The position numbers were made by a program, and so were the translations under genes. DNA of 64,000 nt from positions 81,911,472 through 81,975,471 of the forward strand of contig CM060707.1 in the NCBI GenBank assembly GCA_030686995.1, written 5' to 3'. The DNA is from Artemisia argyi. Its lineage: Eukaryota; Streptophyta; Magnoliopsida; Asterales; Asteraceae. A model generated the notes under the pieces. It saw nothing but the letters and a program-made list of their open reading frames with translations. It was not told the origin of the DNA and did no database searches. Of the stretch, positions 21,582-33,810 are shown piece by piece (position 1 is the stretch's first letter; each line of letters starts with the position of its first letter).

Positions 21582-24500
21582 TGTCACACCCCCAAGATCG
21601 GGTCCAGCGGAAGCATACGTGTAGCTGGGGTGTAACTCAATCGGTAATACAACACAAGTACAAAAATAGTTTTCACTTTAATTATTTAGAATAAAATCGT
21701 TTAATCAAAATGTTGAATTTACATCGTTAAAATTAGTGCGGAAGTAGGCCCTTAAAAGTAGTTTAAAACGGTCCCCATATAAATTATCAGAGTCTTCTAT
21801 GACCATGCCATGCCCTGCCAAAACCTCCTGTAGCGTGCCATAGGTTAAAACCTGAAAATACATGCTAAAGTGTCAACACGAGGTTGGTGAGTTCATAGAG
21901 TTTGTTTAACAAATAAAGTATATAGAAAAATGATCACACAGCAAAGGCATCGTAAATCCACTCAGTTGTAAGTCCCGCCATAAGAGACTTGTAACCTGTG
22001 TGTTTACAACCCACTGCTAAAATAGTTTAAGTCTAGTAGTCAAACACCCGTGGTCAATAAAAGGTCAAGGCCGCTCCGAACAAGGGAGACTTTATAATGT
22101 TGCTCCGAACATGGGAGACTTCAAGTCACTCCGCCACCTAGGCAAAGATTTATTAGTCACTTTACCGACTTGGCAAAGATTTATTAGTCACTCCACCATG
22201 GCGAGATTTATTAAGATGCTCTGAACATGAGAGACTTTATAACGTTGCTCCGAACAAGGGAGACTTCATAGTGTTGCTCCGAACAAGGGAGACTTTAAGT
22301 CAAAGCACGTACGGTACATTAGGGTCAAAAGTTTAAGTCAAGTTCAAAAGTCAAGTCAAACTCCAAAGTTCAAAACAAGTTCAAAAGTCAAGTCAAGTTC
22401 AAATAAAAACGAGCATGTATTCTCCCCCAAAAGTTGACAAAACAATTTAAAAGAGTAGGGGCTATGACTCACCTGATGCAACAGCTACGATGACAAAAGT
22501 GTATACACAGAAATGAGGTTCGATCTTAAACCGCAACCTAAAATGAATGATGAATGATCTCATTTAGATCATCAAATGATGTTATGAATGTCCATGCTCA
22601 TGTTTGTATACCACTCTAGTCTTTTGAAAAACACTTGTGTTATCAAAAATATATAATCCAAGAATTTGGAAAAATATTGCTATTAGAAAATATAAATAGC
22701 TAGTTGTAATATATATATACTTATATATATATATCGTATGTTTCCATGTTAGCGTTGAAATACTCGGATTGTAATCTTTGAAATGATGAAAACATACTCG
22801 TGATAACTAATACTACATTAGTTATAAAGCTTGGTACTTAATATTACTTCTAGCTCAAAAATGTACTTCGTAGTTTTAGTGCCAAATTTATATAAAAGCT
22901 GTCAAATATAAAGTGGTTTTAGCCGATATTCAAACGTGAATATCTTTGTCGTTACTTGTCCGTTTTACTTGTTCTTTATGTCCACGGTTACGTCTTAGTA
23001 TGTAGTAATATATTTTGGAAAGCTCGGCTCCTCCGGGTTAAGTCTAAAGCCTCTTTTTGACCGACGAAAAACGTCCAACAGCAACTATTTTCAGAAAAAT
23101 ACTTTTCGTCAACAATCTTGCAAAAATCATAACTTCTTCGTTATAAGCTCTTTTTAATCCGTTCTTTCGCCTACGGATTCGTTTTTGAAAGTATTTTCTA
23201 AAAATTTTGCCAAAGTTTCCTTGGTGTTTACTGATTTTCCAGAAAATAACAAAATGGGACAGCATGTCTAAAATATGTTCCAAATCAAGTTTTCAAGGTT
23301 TATAACTAATTTCTACCATCACCAAACCTCTTGTAATCACCACATAGCTAATCTAATCTTACCATACACCTTCTCAAGGTGCCATGGACTCCTAACCAAG
23401 TTATTAGAGCAAGGGGATTCATAACTAAAAAGTTAGGGTTTGTATGTTTCATTTTTGACAAAATAAGTGGTGGTATAGCTAGTTGTACATGGTTTTTAGC
23501 ATGGAAATCATGTAATACTTGTAAAAATAAGATGATCCATGAAAAAATAAAGTTGAAAACTTACTTGATAAAATGAGATGATTATAGGATGATTATGCTT
23601 GATGTTCTTGTGTTTTTGTTGCTTGATTCTTGATTAGGCATGTATAATGAACAAGTTTGTAGCTTTAACTTTTCAAAAATGGTCACTTGATCTTTGATTC
23701 ATGGTTGGGTCGTGGGTTTGAGGAAGAACAAGGAAAAGATGAGATGAAAATTGATCTTTCTTAAAAGTGTATATTATGATTTCTAGTTTTAGGTTTAAGT
23801 TTATATTTAGAGGTTTATTAATATTGTATTTAGAATTTAAGGCATGAGGTTAAAGGGTGTTCATGTGGCCGGTTTTGGTGTGAAAAGGGAGTAGCCAAAA
23901 CGGTTTTGATCACTTGGGAAATGTAGTGTATCGTTAAGTGTTATTACGCGTTATTCGTTAAAATCGGGTAACGGTTTTAATAGAAATAAATGTTCATGAA
24001 GTTAACCGGGATGAAATAAAGTCATAATAATGTTGAAAATATGTTAAAAATATGTTGGGTACATTTACTGAGTGATCGGGTGATTATCGTTTAGTTTTCA
24101 CGAAAACCGTCGTTATATTCATACGCGTACGTTATAAATAAAATAAATTTCCAAAATACTGGGTAACTGAATGTTATAAGTTTTATGATGTTAAAATGGA
24201 TATAAAAATATGTCGGGACCATTGTGGGAATATTTAGATATATTCGTCGTGTATAAACCGGGTGTTAACGTTTACTATAATTACTTATACGTAAAAACGT
24301 TAAATGTACTGAATATAGTAATTTGAAAATCCTGAGAGTGGTATAACATGAAAATGCTGTTATGATGATATGCAGACTATCTCCAGTCCGTATGCAGTGT
24401 TCTTAACACTAATGAAATGAATTCGCACCTAAACCAATCCGGTTACGCGAATTTGAATACCCGTAAACTAAATTTACGATGAAATGTGTAATGCAAGTGA

Positions 24501-24699
24501 ATGATGAAAACTTTTCCGGAAATGAATAGTGTTTAGTGAATAGTAAATTTCCAAAAAGTTTCTCAGAACATCAAACTGACCTCGAAAACGATGAATAGTA
24601 AAACGATGAATAGTGTTTTGATGAATAGTGATTTATGAATAGTGTTTTTCCAAAGTTCGGGAAAAGACCTAAAATGACCTGAAATGGTGAGTTGTGACA
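21582..24699 (-). repeat. element D, 3' LTR
   Basis: 3118 nt, the twin of 25636-28753 with an offset of 4054. It contains an internal array of about five GCTCCGAACAAGGGAGACTT-type units (22072-22296) and AT dinucleotide runs near 22710-22735. Short frames such as 23283-23044 are identical in both LTRs only because the LTRs are. They are not taken as genes. Confidence 0.92.
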
Positions 24700-25635
24700 G
24701 TCTTCCCCTCTAAATGGAACTTCGTCCCGAAGTTCAGTTTATGTTAATCAGTTAAGTGTGTGTTTAAGAAAATGTGTCAAAGCTTATGTATGTGGGTTTC
24801 CTATCCAACTAGGTATGTTCTCGTGGTCAGACTTGATGAGGCAAACCTTCCCAATCCCGAGCATAGTCCTCAAAAGACCTCTTTTAGGTTAATCATTTAG
24901 GTAACCGATTTTCACTTAAGCCCACAACCCAATCAAACAAGAACAGTCATGAGATTAAGCTAAATCGGTTTGAGTGATGACTTTAACTTTTAGCTTGATT
25001 TTCGCAACCCAATCAAACAAGAACAGTCACTAGAACCAAGCTAAAAATCAAGGTCTGGATTCAACGTCCTTGAAAAAGGTCTTTTGAAAGATTGGCTCGA
25101 CTTTGGAATTGCTTACACACAATCCAGACAAAATATCATTATAACTATTCTCAGTGTTGCAAAATTCATTTCTGAGTCGGATATAGGTGGTCAGCCTATG
25201 TCCTACTATCCCGGGTTGAATATAAATGACCAGTCTATATTCCACCGAGGTTCCATGAATTTTGAAATACTCAGCTCAGTCATACTAATACTATGTCCTT
25301 CACAAATACTAAGGTGTTCTGAATGACTAAGGCAGGTGACCAAACTCGAGGTCAAATGATGAAACTATGCAAAGAAAACATAACGTTGTGATATATATGA
25401 TACGTGAACATGCTTATATGAAAGACAATTATAGTAATCAACTATAATAAATGAATATAATATATCAGATAATGAGACACAAATCTCATCACCTATGTCA
25501 GCAACTAACCACAAATGAGGCTTCAGCTTGGCAGGCAGGCACGTGACGGTCATAGGGTTAAGTTTTCTTGAAAGTAGCTATAGTCTAGGTTTTAAAAACA
25601 CTTAGTTCGCTATAGCCAAAGCTATGGTACCAATC
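24700..25635 (-). other. element D internal region with PPT and PBS, no genes
   Basis: On the minus strand the PBS TGGTACCATAGC (25632-25621) lies 3 nt after the 5' LTR. It matches the initiator tRNA-Met complement TGGTATCAGAGC at 9 of 12 positions. The PPT TAGAGGGGAAGAC (24712-24700) abuts the 3' LTR. A 25-nt word beginning CAACCCAATCAAACAAG occurs twice (about 24926 and 25006). There is no gag or pol; the longest frames are under 90 codons and unrecognised. Confidence 0.85.
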
Positions 25636-28600
25636 TGTCACACCCCCAAGATCGGGTCCAGCGGAAGCATACGTGTAGCTGGGGTGTAACTCAATCGGTA
25701 ATACAACACAAGTACAAAAATAGTTTTCACTTTAATTATTTAGAATAAAATCGTTTAATCAAAATGTTGAATTTACATCGTTAAAATTAGTGCGGAAGTA
25801 GGCCCTTAAAAGTAGTTTAAAACGGTCCCCATATAAATTATCAGAGTCTTCTATGACCATGCCATGCCCTGCCAAAACCTCCTGTAGCGTGCCATAGGTT
25901 AAAACCTGAAAATACATGCTAAAGTGTCAACACGAGGTTGGTGAGTTCATAGAGTTTGTTTAACAAATAAAGTATATAGAAAAATGATCACACAGCAAAG
26001 GCATCGTAAATCCACTCAGTTGTAAGTCCCGCCATAAGAGACTTGTAACCTGTGTGTTTACAACCCACTGCTAAAATAGTTTAAGTCTAGTAGTCAAACA
26101 CCCGTGGTCAATAAAAGGTCAAGGCCGCTCCGAACAAGGGAGACTTTATAATGTTGCTCCGAACATGGGAGACTTCAAGTCACTCCGCCACCTAGGCAAA
26201 GATTTATTAGTCACTTTACCGACTTGGCAAAGATTTATTAGTCACTCCACCATGGCGAGATTTATTAAGATGCTCTGAACATGAGAGACTTTATAACGTT
26301 GCTCCGAACAAGGGAGACTTCATAGTGTTGCTCCGAACAAGGGAGACTTTAAGTCAAAGCACGTACGGTACATTAGGGTCAAAAGTTTAAGTCAAGTTCA
26401 AAAGTCAAGTCAAACTCCAAAGTTCAAAACAAGTTCAAAAGTCAAGTCAAGTTCAAATAAAAACGAGCATGTATTCTCCCCCAAAAGTTGACAAAACAAT
26501 TTAAAAGAGTAGGGGCTATGACTCACCTGATGCAACAGCTACGATGACAAAAGTGTATACACAGAAATGAGGTTCGATCTTAAACCGCAACCTAAAATGA
26601 ATGATGAATGATCTCATTTAGATCATCAAATGATGTTATGAATGTCCATGCTCATGTTTGTATACCACTCTAGTCTTTTGAAAAACACTTGTGTTATCAA
26701 AAATATATAATCCAAGAATTTGGAAAAATATTGCTATTAGAAAATATAAATAGCTAGTTGTAATATATATATACTTATATATATATATCGTATGTTTCCA
26801 TGTTAGCGTTGAAATACTCGGATTGTAATCTTTGAAATGATGAAAACATACTCGTGATAACTAATACTACATTAGTTATAAAGCTTGGTACTTAATATTA
26901 CTTCTAGCTCAAAAATGTACTTCGTAGTTTTAGTGCCAAATTTATATAAAAGCTGTCAAATATAAAGTGGTTTTAGCCGATATTCAAACGTGAATATCTT
27001 TGTCGTTACTTGTCCGTTTTACTTGTTCTTTATGTCCACGGTTACGTCTTAGTATGTAGTAATATATTTTGGAAAGCTCGGCTCCTCCGGGTTAAGTCTA
27101 AAGCCTCTTTTTGACCGACGAAAAACGTCCAACAGCAACTATTTTCAGAAAAATACTTTTCGTCAACAATCTTGCAAAAATCATAACTTCTTCGTTATAA
27201 GCTCTTTTTAATCCGTTCTTTCGCCTACGGATTCGTTTTTGAAAGTATTTTCTAAAAATTTTGCCAAAGTTTCCTTGGTGTTTACTGATTTTCCAGAAAA
27301 TAACAAAATGGGACAGCATGTCTAAAATATGTTCCAAATCAAGTTTTCAAGGTTTATAACTAATTTCTACCATCACCAAACCTCTTGTAATCACCACATA
27401 GCTAATCTAATCTTACCATACACCTTCTCAAGGTGCCATGGACTCCTAACCAAGTTATTAGAGCAAGGGGATTCATAACTAAAAAGTTAGGGTTTGTATG
27501 TTTCATTTTTGACAAAATAAGTGGTGGTATAGCTAGTTGTACATGGTTTTTAGCATGGAAATCATGTAATACTTGTAAAAATAAGATGATCCATGAAAAA
27601 ATAAAGTTGAAAACTTACTTGATAAAATGAGATGATTATAGGATGATTATGCTTGATGTTCTTGTGTTTTTGTTGCTTGATTCTTGATTAGGCATGTATA
27701 ATGAACAAGTTTGTAGCTTTAACTTTTCAAAAATGGTCACTTGATCTTTGATTCATGGTTGGGTCGTGGGTTTGAGGAAGAACAAGGAAAAGATGAGATG
27801 AAAATTGATCTTTCTTAAAAGTGTATATTATGATTTCTAGTTTTAGGTTTAAGTTTATATTTAGAGGTTTATTAATATTGTATTTAGAATTTAAGGCATG
27901 AGGTTAAAGGGTGTTCATGTGGCCGGTTTTGGTGTGAAAAGGGAGTAGCCAAAACGGTTTTGATCACTTGGGAAATGTAGTGTATCGTTAAGTGTTATTA
28001 CGCGTTATTCGTTAAAATCGGGTAACGGTTTTAATAGAAATAAATGTTCATGAAGTTAACCGGGATGAAATAAAGTCATAATAATGTTGAAAATATGTTA
28101 AAAATATGTTGGGTACATTTACTGAGTGATCGGGTGATTATCGTTTAGTTTTCACGAAAACCGTCGTTATATTCATACGCGTACGTTATAAATAAAATAA
28201 ATTTCCAAAATACTGGGTAACTGAATGTTATAAGTTTTATGATGTTAAAATGGATATAAAAATATGTCGGGACCATTGTGGGAATATTTAGATATATTCG
28301 TCGTGTATAAACCGGGTGTTAACGTTTACTATAATTACTTATACGTAAAAACGTTAAATGTACTGAATATAGTAATTTGAAAATCCTGAGAGTGGTATAA
28401 CATGAAAATGCTGTTATGATGATATGCAGACTATCTCCAGTCCGTATGCAGTGTTCTTAACACTAATGAAATGAATTCGCACCTAAACCAATCCGGTTAC
28501 GCGAATTTGAATACCCGTAAACTAAATTTACGATGAAATGTGTAATGCAAGTGAATGATGAAAACTTTTCCGGAAATGAATAGTGTTTAGTGAATAGTAA

Positions 28601-28753
28601 ATTTCCAAAAAGTTTCTCAGAACATCAAACTGACCTCGAAAACGATGAATAGTAAAACGATGAATAGTGTTTTGATGAATAGTGATTTATGAATAGTGTT
28701 TTTCCAAAGTTCGGGAAAAGACCTAAAATGACCTGAAATGGTGAGTTGTGACA
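25636..28753 (-). repeat. element D, 5' LTR
   Basis: 3118 nt, the same length as its twin at 21582-24699, and no difference was noticed between them in the parts compared by eye. Confidence 0.92.
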
Positions 28754-31700
28754 CCCACCCCATCCAAAATTATTAATAGAAACGGGGTCAAAAGGTCAAC
28801 CTCTCCCCTGACCTCCCTTTTTGCCGCCAAACCAGAACAAACACCCCTGCACCTCCAACATCCCTGTCCCCCCTCCAATCTCCAACACAACCTACCCAGC
28901 CACCCTACACCATCTCAATTGTCAACCCTATATACTAATTCACCTCCCCCCTCTGCCAAGTCACCAATCCACAACACAAAGTGACGTCAAAATGAAATTA
29001 AAGGGTTGAGATGACTCAAACTTTAATCCAATGGTGGGATTTGCTCAGAAGAAACACAAATGAAGATTACAACTGTTTGTACTCACAAAAGAAGCACAAG
29101 TGGAAAGGAACCCTAATTTTCACATCCTAGTATAAATAGAACATCTTGTATGCCATTTGAAGGCAGTAGGTAACAGTAGATGGTAGTAGATTAAGTAGGT
29201 TTTAGTAGTAGTTCAGGACTTAGTTTTAATTAAGTTAGTTTGTTTTTAAGTCTCTTGTATTAGTTTCAATTCAATAAAAGTTTAAGAGATTTTCTTTTAT
29301 GTCACTATAGTAACTGCTTATTGACTTGCTTTTCACTGCTTATTTTCTCACTGCTATTTACTTTTCTCAATTCCATGATACCTTTTAGTTGCACTTTTTT
29401 GAATACCATTAGCTTAATTCTAATTTTCTAAAAAAAATTTCCAAAAGTACAAAAAATAAGAATTTGCTTATCAACTTATTTCTGTCTTTTATCTTCTATT
29501 CATTTATGTTTGTTTAGCATCAATTTAGCTTAAATAATCTAGTTTCTATAACTTTAAGGTAGTTTGTTGAGTTTCTCTTTCAAAAAAATGAAACAGTCAC
29601 CCTTTAAGGGGTGTTTGAAATTGCTGTTATAACTTATTGTTTAGTGTTACTTGTGGTTAAGGTTCACTTAGGCTAAGCACTTAGGAAGTAGTTATTTCAA
29701 TTCAGTCTTTGGTTTGGTTAAAGTCATAAGAAAAGTCAAAAGAGTACACACGTTCATCCAACAACTTATCTATGGTGATGTGGTGTCTCAAACTTTTGAA
29801 TTCAAACTAAATTGTGCTCAGTTTGGTAGATTTAGCTTGATATAGCTTAAACAAAGCAATAGTAATCATCTGTGCTCAATCAAAAGTCCCTAAAGTCAAA
29901 AATCTCAAAAATCTTAAAAGTCAACAATTTTATGACTAAGAAAATGGACAGATTTCAATTGAGCATGTAGGGCTGAATATTTGTTGGAATTGAATAAAAT
30001 TTCATGTTTTGAAAACTTGGGCAGCTTGTCTATCAAAATCAAAAAGAATATTTGGATTTGGAATCCATTTGCCCATGGAAATTTGAGCTTAAACATGCCC
30101 AGTTGAACCAAAACTGCCCTGCACCCAATGCTCTTGTTCTGACTCAGTTTTCAATTGACCATAAGTTGGTCAATTCTAGGTCTTTGGTTGTGATTCTTGT
30201 TGTTTTAGGATCCCCCCTAGGTTGTTTATAGGCTAGTGCTTTTTGTTTCACCTCTAATGCTTATTAGGTAGCTTAATTTTTTGCCTTATTCTCCCTTTTG
30301 GCTGCTGCTGCTGCTGCTTGCTCCTAGAACAGCTGAGCTTGTTGACTTATTTTTCATTTGAACCTGCTTAATCTTGATGTATTGTTGTTGTTGTTTATTA
30401 AAGTTGTCATATTTGAGTTTGCTTGGGGCTCCTTGGATTATCTGGTTTAGCTTATTGAGGTATCTGTTAGTTTCCTGTGTGGATTAGTGAGCCTAGGCTT
30501 GACCTAGTTAGTAAAACTCATTAATTTAAGATCTCCTTGTTATTTAGCTTATTTTTTTGCTTGTTCTGAGTAGACTAGGTTTATTAGTGATAGTTTGAGA
30601 TTATAGGTGGCTTTTGATAAGCTTGCATATCTATTTTTGCCCCCTGCCTGTTTAACACTTGTTTGCCATTAGATCTGTCCATATAGCCATCTTCGTAAGC
30701 TCATTCCAAGCCCAGTAGTGGACCCCACAAGCTGATCCTTGGCTTATTAGATAGCTCACCTGGCTAGCTTATAGGATCAAGGTTCAATTTGGACCCCTAC
30801 ACCCCCCTGTGGACCCTACATTGGCCTACACTTTGGCCATTGTGACCTGTCAAATTGGAAGATTTGTCCTTAGCTTTGCTTATTGCCTAAGCTTATTCCT
30901 GTCCTTTCAGCTTATTCTTAGTTATTTTAACTTGTTGTATCTTATTTTACTGTGTGGTACTTGATTGTAGCTTTTTGGTTTGCTTTTTCTTTGCATCTAA
31001 GTCCTAATAAGCTATAACACCCAACTGTTAAGGATTTGTGTTCCCATTTGCTTATTTATAAGCTTCCACCCATACTTCCTTTGTTAAAGTTTATTATTTT
31101 AGGTATTTAAACAGTTTTGTAAAAGAAAAATCCAAAAAAGCTCATCTTATTAGAAGTGATAGCTTCTATTTAAGCCATTTGGCTTATTTTTAGCTTTTTC
31201 AAAAAGCAAATCTCATTTTTATAATTTTCCTAGGTTCCTGTAGCTATAAAATAATCTCAGTAATTTTTTCATATTTTTCTCATTTCATTTAGTATTTTTA
31301 ATAATTAATATTAGTTTTTACTAATTAATAATTAGTTTATAATTAATAATAATTATTTAAAAAGTCTTAAAAATATATTTTCAGTTTTAAAATTAGTTTT
31401 ATATTATTTTAGATTTTTCCAAAGTTAAATTTTATTTTTCTAGGTTAATTTCCTAATTATTTGTATTTTAGGGTATTTTAAATAATTAAAAGTAAATAGG
31501 AAATTAGTAATTAATTAATAATAATTAATTAAATAGTGTAAAAATTAATTTTAATTTTCTAAAAATTTTCTTTTATTATTAGGATTGTAAAAATGTAATT
31601 TGCATATCCGTAGGTATTTTATTTCACAAAACTCGCGCTTTATTTCGTACGTTAACGTAACTTTAAATCAAACGCACGCGTTTTAGACTTTGCTCACGTT

Positions 31701-31958
31701 TTTAGTGTATCTGATTATCAGTAAATGTTAATATAGTGTTTCTAAGTTATTTTCATTCCTCATCTCGTAGTGTAATCATTCACAACCCCTTTCTGTCCAA
31801 ATTCACCCGATCACAAACCCGTTTTGTTTACCATCACACCTCGTCGGGACATAACGACCCGGGGAAACCCTATACTTCCACGGAGATTGAGCCTAAGGAG
31901 TTTGACTATATTGACCACATCCGTGGTTGACTTTAGTTGACTGCTTTTGCCTCAATCA

Positions 31959-33642
31959 CATAGGCAAAGCTATGAAGATGCCTTGCGAAAGTTCATCCTA
32001 TCTCAAGAATTACAGCTCTCTACGCTCGAGACTAAATTTAGACAACAGCAAGCCAATATGAATAACAAGATTTGTAATCTGTTAACTGTTATTAAAGATC
32101 ACGCTATTAATAAACCGATTCAGGCTGAAGAGGTCAAATCTGTTACCGTCATGAATCAGCCAACCTCTCATGTGAAAATAAAAAGTCCTAGTAAACTCTT
32201 TAAACATCTGTCACCAAAGGTAAAAGACGTAAGGACCCTGTTAACCCCCTAGGACCAATCCATTTTGTAAATACTATCACCACAATATCTGCTCCTACAC
32301 CTAACTAGAGCCAACAACCAGCTGGAAATATGGGTCATAAGAGGGATGAAACCTCAAGGTTAGACCACGAATTGGCCAAGAGCCCTACCAACTCATTTGA
32401 GGACTTCGTCACTCAAGAGTCAAGCAAATTGGATGAAGTGAAAGAGAGATCGAAAGAGCATACGAGGAATCCAGCAATTTTGGGTAAATCTATTATAGAG
32501 GAACCCGAGGAAAAATTGGTGGATATGACTAAAGGGAGTAGTGATAGGACTGAGGGAAGCAACTCTAAGGTTTTCAAGATTTCCTGCACTATTAGGAAGA
32601 GGCTCTTAACCGATACTCATATAGATCCTAACCTCCCTATCAACATAATCCCCTTTCCCTTTACAACGAAGCTTTCCCTGAACGCACATTGTATGAAAAA
32701 ATCAATAACGCCGGGGTAATAAAAGATTTATCAGTTATGATTAGAGAATTTGTCTATAACATCGACCTCACCGTGATCGATGACATAGACCCTATGACTA
32801 ATCTAACATTAATCAACCTTGTTCTCGGGAAACCATTTGTCAATGAATCGGGAGTAATCCTTGATGAGAATGATGGTAGTGCCTTATTCACCAATGGCGT
32901 CAAGAAGGTAATTTTTCGGAAGGGTAATGAGGAGGTGTACGAGTACCGTCCATCACTGGAAGGGAATATATATGGATTAAGGGATGGAGAATCGGGGAGG
33001 ATAAGGCGGCGTGATCCGAATAACCTCAAAATCCCCTGCATGATCGGTCATAAGTATTTCGATAATGTCTACATTAACGTATTCCTACCTAAGAATTTTA
33101 TGTCCCTATTCCACTATAACAATATCTGCAGATGGGGAATGATTTATAAGGGAGAAAACGTTGTTGGTAGAGATCTTGAAATCCAGGTATTCGTAGGAAG
33201 TATGGCATTCACAATGGAATTTACGATCGTGGACAACATCGAAGACTATGTCGACCCGAGGTTGTCACAAGTTGTTTTCAGAGCACCCGTATGTGAAATC
33301 ACTAATTTAATGGTTGATGACCGGAACGGAATCATGACCTTCGCTGATGGAATTAGGAGGGTGTCATACCAAACGCCATACAAGAGAAGGGATCTCAAAG
33401 GAATCGATTGTGACGGGCTTGATAAGCTAAGTTCTCAACTTATCTTATGTGATGAAGATGTTCGGAGAGGATGTAAGAACACTTCTGATTTATCATGTGG
33501 ATTCTTTAAGGATGTTAGTAAACTTGGATCCAAGTATCAGAAAGATGTCTCTGAGTTTGAAGACCCAAAATACCCGCACTATGAAAGCGATACCGATATA
33601 GGCGATGACCTAGAAAGTGAGACCAAAGATGAGGTCATGTAA
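31959..33642 (+). pseudogene. A-plus gag C-terminus and tandem retropepsin-like region, frameshifted
   Basis: Immediately after LTR B the frame gives SYEDALRKFILSQELQLS and METKFRQQQ-like gag text (31964-32252), equivalent to YEGLMSNFMASQ in A-minus. It then runs, after stops, through 32330-32719 and on in another frame through 32689-33642. This last part has two homologous units of about 130 residues. Unit 1: HIDPNLPINII ... NIDLTVIDDIDP ... VLGKPFV ... LFTNGVKKV. Unit 2: NVYINVFLPKNFM ... EFTIVDNIEDYVDPRLSQVV ... MTFADGIRRV. Both resemble the protease-like part of Asteraceae gypsy proteins. The catalytic D-T/S-G triad is absent (DPN and NVF in its place), so proteolysis is unlikely. The N-terminal half of gag was lost with the insertion of B-plus and the later deletion. 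Confidence 0.7.
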
Positions 33643-33689
33643 TAGCCCATGACCTTGAGTCTAGCTACAAGACTCGTAAATAAAGAAAA

Positions 33690-33711
33690 GCGCTTCTTGG
33701 GAGGCAACCCA
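33690..33711 (+). promoter_or_regulatory. conserved CTTCTTGGGAGGCAACCCA hairpin motif, A-plus copy
   Basis: TTGGG-AGGCAA-CCCA can form a short stem-loop just after the last coding frame. The same sequence lies at the same place in A-minus (50137-50116, minus strand). I recall this word from many plant Athila/Tat-like elements. Its role, perhaps in RNA packaging or 3' processing, is not established here. Confidence 0.5.
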
Positions 33712-33810
33712 TGCTTTGTGTGATTTTTATTTGTTTGGTTGTTATTTGTTTCCGTATGCATGCTTTATTTTTATTGTTGGTAGATCATGTTTCAAAAATA
33801 AAATGGTGAA

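Larger units (their letters stand above)
21582..28753 (-). mobile_element. complete non-autonomous LTR retrotransposon D, TSD CCCAC
   Basis: CCCAC flanks both ends (21577-21581 and 28754-28758). The two LTRs are 3118 nt each, begin TGTCACAAC and end GGTGTGACA on the minus strand, and were the same wherever I compared them. The internal part is only 936 nt (24700-25635), with a primer site resembling initiator tRNA-Met at one end and a polypurine tract at the other, and no coding capacity. The 7172-bp element therefore looks young and moved with proteins supplied in trans. Its U5 end (TGTCACACCCC...GCGGAA...GGTGTAAC on the plus strand) resembles that of chromovirus E at 55038, a possible helper family. 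Confidence 0.92.
12776..31958 (+). mobile_element. LTR retrotransposon B-plus (long-LTR, non-autonomous Ty3/gypsy), left end deleted
   Basis: Order: remnant of the 5' LTR (12776-13673), tRNA-Asp-type primer site (13680-13697), one long acidic zinc-knuckle reading frame (13961-20164, split by a solo LTR), non-coding repeats, PPT (20973-20985) and a 3' LTR (20986-31958) with element D inside. Without D the 3' LTR is 3796 nt and the element would have been about 11 kb. There is no RT or integrase. It sits in the gag region of A-plus: the sequence after 31958 resumes A-plus coding text. The matching left boundary, and so the target duplication, was lost in the deletion. Confidence 0.8.
20986..31958 (+). 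repeat. B-plus 3' LTR, interrupted by element D
   Basis: The LTR segments are 20986-21581 and 28754-31958 (3796 nt after removing D and one CCCAC). It starts TGATGAGTGCTC and ends CCTCAATCA. A TATA box TATAAATAG is at 29131-29139. From about 29300 to 31060 it is rich in AGCTTATT words. The inverted solo LTR at 15722-19963 aligns with it over its start and its end. Nothing in it looks coding. Confidence 0.85.

Noticed and set aside
23044..27630. Short open frames repeated in both D LTRs (79 and 65 codons) as genes
   Set aside because: They are identical only because the LTRs are, have no recognisable domain or supporting signals, and lie in AT-rich non-coding LTR.
21582..28753. Tandem segmental duplication with a 4054-bp period
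   Set aside because: The repeat units end in TG...CA at 21582/24699 and 25636/28753, a 5-nt target duplication CCCAC flanks the whole, and PBS and PPT lie at the inner edges. This is an LTR pair.
28748..29009. Proline/serine-rich frames of 62-78 codons
   Set aside because: Low-complexity CT/CA-rich stretch inside LTR B, two overlapping frames, no start context or homology.
32754..33041. 95-codon minus-strand frame
   Set aside because: It lies antisense to the protease-like frame of A-plus and has no motif of its own; it is a shadow.
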